A DNA stretch of 64,000 bases from Sphagnum magellanicum (lineage: Eukaryota; Streptophyta; Sphagnopsida; Sphagnales; Sphagnaceae). The stretch covers positions 23,518,501 through 23,582,500 of the forward strand of contig CM038908.1 in the NCBI GenBank assembly GCA_021904315.1, written 5' to 3'. This document shows, piece by piece, positions 60,101 to 64,000 of the stretch; the first letter of the stretch is position 1; every line of letters starts with the position of its first letter. The position numbers were made by a program, and so were the translations under genes. The notes under the pieces were generated by a model. That model was not told the DNA's origin. It saw only the letters and a list, made by a program, of their open reading frames with translations, and made no database searches.

Positions 60101-63100
60101 CCAATCACATGAACAACAATTATTTATGATGCCTTGAAATATTTTAGGATTTTGAAAGTGAAAATTTCAAATGAGGTTAGATTATGCCACAACTTAATGA
60201 GAAAGTTCATGTCTTATGGTTCCTTCAATGTAATTTTCACATTGCTTTTCATGGTAATTTTAAAAGGTTGGCCCACAAATCCTAGTGTTGTGAATTTAAC
60301 AAGGGTGGCAATTACACCTAATTCATGATCCTTGAAGTGCCATATGCAACCTCAAGGATTTCCAAATGTTTAGAGAGCGATGTTTCAACTTTTTTTGAAA
60401 CTAATATTAAGGAAAAATTATTCCCAAAACATCCATTGAATAATTTGGGCAAGAAATTTTGCCTCCGTTTCATCCACAATGGTGATAATAATGATGTTTC
60501 ACAAAAAGGAACACCTCTAAAAGCACCTACCTAGTCACCCAAACCTACACATTAGTGCTTAAATTCCTAATCCTAGCCCATATGTGTTGCTTAAAACAAT
60601 CAAAACCAAGTGGTCAATCTTTATGACTTGATTCATGATCCACTTCATCATAATGTCTTCATGCCTTAGCTCCACTAATGAAGTGATGGAACACATGGCA
60701 GTTGAAAACTGTGGATGAGTTAAAATACAAATTGCAAACATCCCCTTAGCAAATTTTCAATGCAACAATGAAGTCACACACAAAAACATCTTGTAATTGA
60801 CTAAACATAATAAGGTTTTACACTACTTTAAACAAGGGAAGCATGCATGGCAAACCCATCAATACTTTCACATCCACTAGGTGATACAAGTTATTAACAA
60901 CATTTGCTTATATTGGTGTATCACATCAATAGCCATTTTAATCAATGATTTGCAATAATCTTCCATCACTCATTTTGCTAAAGCAAATGCATATTGATCC
61001 ACCTAGTGCTCACATTCTTCAAAATTTTATTCCCCTTTATCTCCATCACTTTTGCCAACTTTTGAAATTCAAAATGTCATTTAGGGCCATGGGCAAAATC
61101 TACAAACAATTATTGAAGCAAACCTTCCAACTTAAAAAATCAAGGATAAGTGCTTTAAAGTTTGCATTGCCAAAGTTGTGCAATGTCCCATGCAATGCAC
61201 CCCCACCATGTGTGGTGCATACTTCTTTTTGAATTTGCACCATCACATCAATGTAGATGCCTTGAAAAAATATTTACCCCATTAGCTCCAAATGAAACTA
61301 GTTGCTTGATCATGTTTTCCCTACTCAATGCACCCATGGTGATCAATTTTTCAATGTCAAGGACATGAACTATAATAAGACCAACAAATGAATTTCAAAA
61401 ACATGATATTGATATGAAGATGATTACAAGGCAAAACATGATGTTAAATTCCTCAACAAATGTCAAGACAAGAGTGAAAAAAAAAGCTTGGAAGCTTCCT
61501 AATATATTAACTTGTGCCAAGTTGTGCTAAAACCTTCCTATGGCCCCATAAGGCTCCCATGTGAACCCCTTGGAATCTAAAGACAATAGTGAAGCCTAAT
61601 TGTATCCTATGTTATATGGATAATTCAAGAATTCACATGAAACTCATAGTGAGAATCATAGAAGACTTTCAAAAGACTTATATTATTCAAATTTTAAATA
61701 TATGACTATGAAAATAAAAAACGAGGCTATGCTTTTGTATGTCAGTAACACTTTATCAAGTTATATTGTTTACATCTACACCATCAACAACATATTCCAA
61801 AGAAAACAAGATAAGTACCACTATAATAGATTGTGTCATTTTTATTAAAATTTCAATCAAAATGAAGATTACACACATTTTGACTTAAAGAAAAAAACTA
61901 GTTAATTATGATAGGCATTTGTTAACAAGGTGAAAGCATATTATGGTGGACTCCCTTTGAACTTTTGAGCCAATTTTTAATATATACAATACAAACTACT
62001 TCAAAATGTGATGCATTTAAGTTTCAATTTCACTTTTGGTGTTTAGGCCTTATAATTTTGACTTTCAAAAAGCTTTGTTATATAATGTTATTTAGAAAAA
62101 ATAATAAAAATAATAAACGTAAATTCAAAGAACCATGAATATATTCAAATGGTATATGTAAAATATTAAAACCCATTTGTCACTTTAGATTGCACTAAGT
62201 ATTTAGTCTCATAAATAATTTAAAGAATTTTTTTAATTTAAAAAAAAAAAAAAACCCCCACTTCACATATCTTATCACCTTCCATGCGATGGTGATTATT
62301 TGTCAAATTTTCAAGCCACCACACACTTATAGCCAACAACCTTAGAAAACCTCATTTATGACATGAAAATTCCCAAACTTTTCACAAGGTTCACAAATAT
62401 GGTTGAAACATATGGAATCACATGGTTTAATATATATTACAAACTTCAATCATTTTTGGAATGTATTTGTGGTTTTATTATGACGTGTATTTTTTTCATA
62501 CAAATATACTTCAATGGGTCACCATAATATAAATATAAATGAAATGGTTTCTTTTCTATTCTCTTGCATGGGTTTTGTTCTACCATAATATGTAAAAATA
62601 TTATGAAAATAATTCATAGGGTTGACATGATTTAGTTCAAAGATGTACCACCCAAAAGAACAATTCAATGTGATTACATAAAAGGGGTCATTATAATTTT
62701 GTTTTACCTAACACATTAGTCATTGTTGTGAGATTAAATTTGTCGTGTTTATTTTGACTAAAATGTGTCCATTTTGACTGATAAGCTAGTAGCATTGGAT
62801 TATGTGGCAAATTTTAAAAATAAAATCATTATATACAAATCTTAAAAGTTATACTAAAATTATTTTTGGGTCATTGCAATTGCGATACATGTATTTTTCT
62901 TATTATCTTAATTTGGTTATTCATCATTCGAAACTAACATGCAATAAGAAGGTTTTACTCTCTTTTTTCCAAGCTAAACTATGAACAAGCCACTAAACTT
63001 CAATTGAAACAAATAATTGAATTTTTCTGCAGATATCAAAATGATTGGAAGGTTGATAGCCAAAATCTGATTGCTTATCAATTTAACTAAGTTCACAATT

Positions 63101-64000
63101 ATTTTGTATGTTTGATCAACTTAGTTGAATTCAAATTAAATGCCACATTAAGGTCAAATCTTTTGATGGAAGATAAAAAGATGTATGTGAAGTGGAGTGT
63201 CATGCCACTATGTTAATTAAGTGAAAGCATAATTAGATAGAATAAAAAATAACCTTTGGTAGTTTTGGGGCAATTTTTGATCTAACATTCACTTGTAAGC
63301 ATGAAAGTAATTGAGAATCTTTTCTTATTTCGATGCAAAACCTTCCTAGCCTTCTATTGACTTCATAAAAATGTAAACCTAGAGTTTGAAAAGTATTGCA
63401 CCATAAAAATATGTATGAAATATGTTTGAATACTTATATGTAAATCCATAGTTAAATGTACTTCCATTTCATCAACAAAATAAAATATTTGTAAATTACA
63501 TGTTTTCACAAAGCTTGTAGTATATTTGAAAGGTCAAAAAAATTTAAGTATATATATTTTAAAAATCTACTTGCACCTACTTTTATAAAAACTAACATTG
63601 TAAAAAGAAGATTCCAACCTACTTGCATTTCATGAATAGCCTATTTAATTACATATTAAATATATTCTTTTGGAATATTATTACAATATAAAATCAGAAA
63701 TCATTTTAATTTTAATTTTTAACCTAATCAAATTACATGTTTAGCAATTTTATGATTTTTTGTGATATTTGTCATTCAACCCATAAAAGTACATAGATTA
63801 GTGTATTTGCTTATGGTTTCACCCAATTAGCAACTTAAATCATGTTTTTTATATAAAAAATTGTGACTTGGAATTTTTTTAAATGGCTTAAAAAATGTAT
63901 TGAGTTGCATAATCATGTAAAAAGGCCCAATGTTATCATTAAATATAATTTTCCATGTCATTCCCATAATCTAGGATAGTAAGTTTTCTAAGTGTTGTAT
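57166..64000. other. Gene-free AT-rich right flank
   Basis: No gene is supported on either strand. It contains GGAACA-type words near 57215-57260 reminiscent of the minisatellite at 16.4-17.7 kb. A run of 28 C at 58860-58887 (then G, then CCCC), a T/A mirror near 59065-59085 and scattered A or T tracts are also present. ORFs near 60134-60534 and 60945-61368 are short, low in complexity and unlike any family I know. The region is probably old repeats. Confidence 0.5.
58860..58892. repeat. Long poly-C tract
   Basis: Twenty-eight consecutive C, one G, then four C. The complementary strand is a G tract able to form quadruplex structures. It is also a likely site of sequencing or assembly length error. 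Confidence 0.9.

Overview
The window reads as nuclear DNA of a land plant, most likely a bryophyte (moss-like). All six recognisable genes are plant-type, carry many short spliceosomal introns, and use GT-AG boundaries with one GC-AG exception. One gene is a pentatricopeptide repeat (PPR) protein split by nine introns, which is unusual in flowering plants. The organism call rests on gene architecture and untranslated-region style and is tentative.

Layout. Bases 1 to about 16.3 kb and 56 to 64 kb are AT-rich and contain no gene I can support. They hold homopolymers, short tandem repeats, recurring words and decayed ORF-like stretches. Between about 17.7 and 56 kb lies a gene island. In order it contains: a YTH-domain m6A reader (+); a PHT4;4/ANTR2-type plastid anion transporter (+); a PQ-loop membrane transporter (-); a P-class PPR protein resembling Arabidopsis At1g10910 (-); a UbiB/ABC1K atypical kinase (-); and a JMJ21-type protein fusing F-box, JmjC and phosphotransferase-like domains (+). 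A 1.3 kb minisatellite built on GGGAACATG-type words sits just upstream of the YTH gene. Several smaller tandem arrays and foldback sequences lie in the convergent gap between the transporter and PQ-loop genes.

I rebuilt every exon chain by hand from splice sites, reading frame and continuity with the known families. Each chain closes to a multiple of three with one stop codon: 576, 623, 432, 794, 961 and 1075 residues. Transcript ends were not determined.

The genes do not form a pathway. Three (PHT4, PPR, ABC1K) belong to plastid-acting families. The YTH and JMJ21 proteins would act in RNA and protein regulation, and the PQ-loop protein probably acts at the vacuole. The most notable points are: foldback elements sharing ends at 1.1 kb and 38.1 kb; a tandem duplication crossing a splice donor of the PQ-loop gene; loss of the proline in that protein's second PQ motif; a GC-AG intron in the PPR gene; a long N-terminal extension on the ABC1K protein; and a head-to-head ABC1K/JMJ21 pair with a long GA tract at the JMJ21 start.
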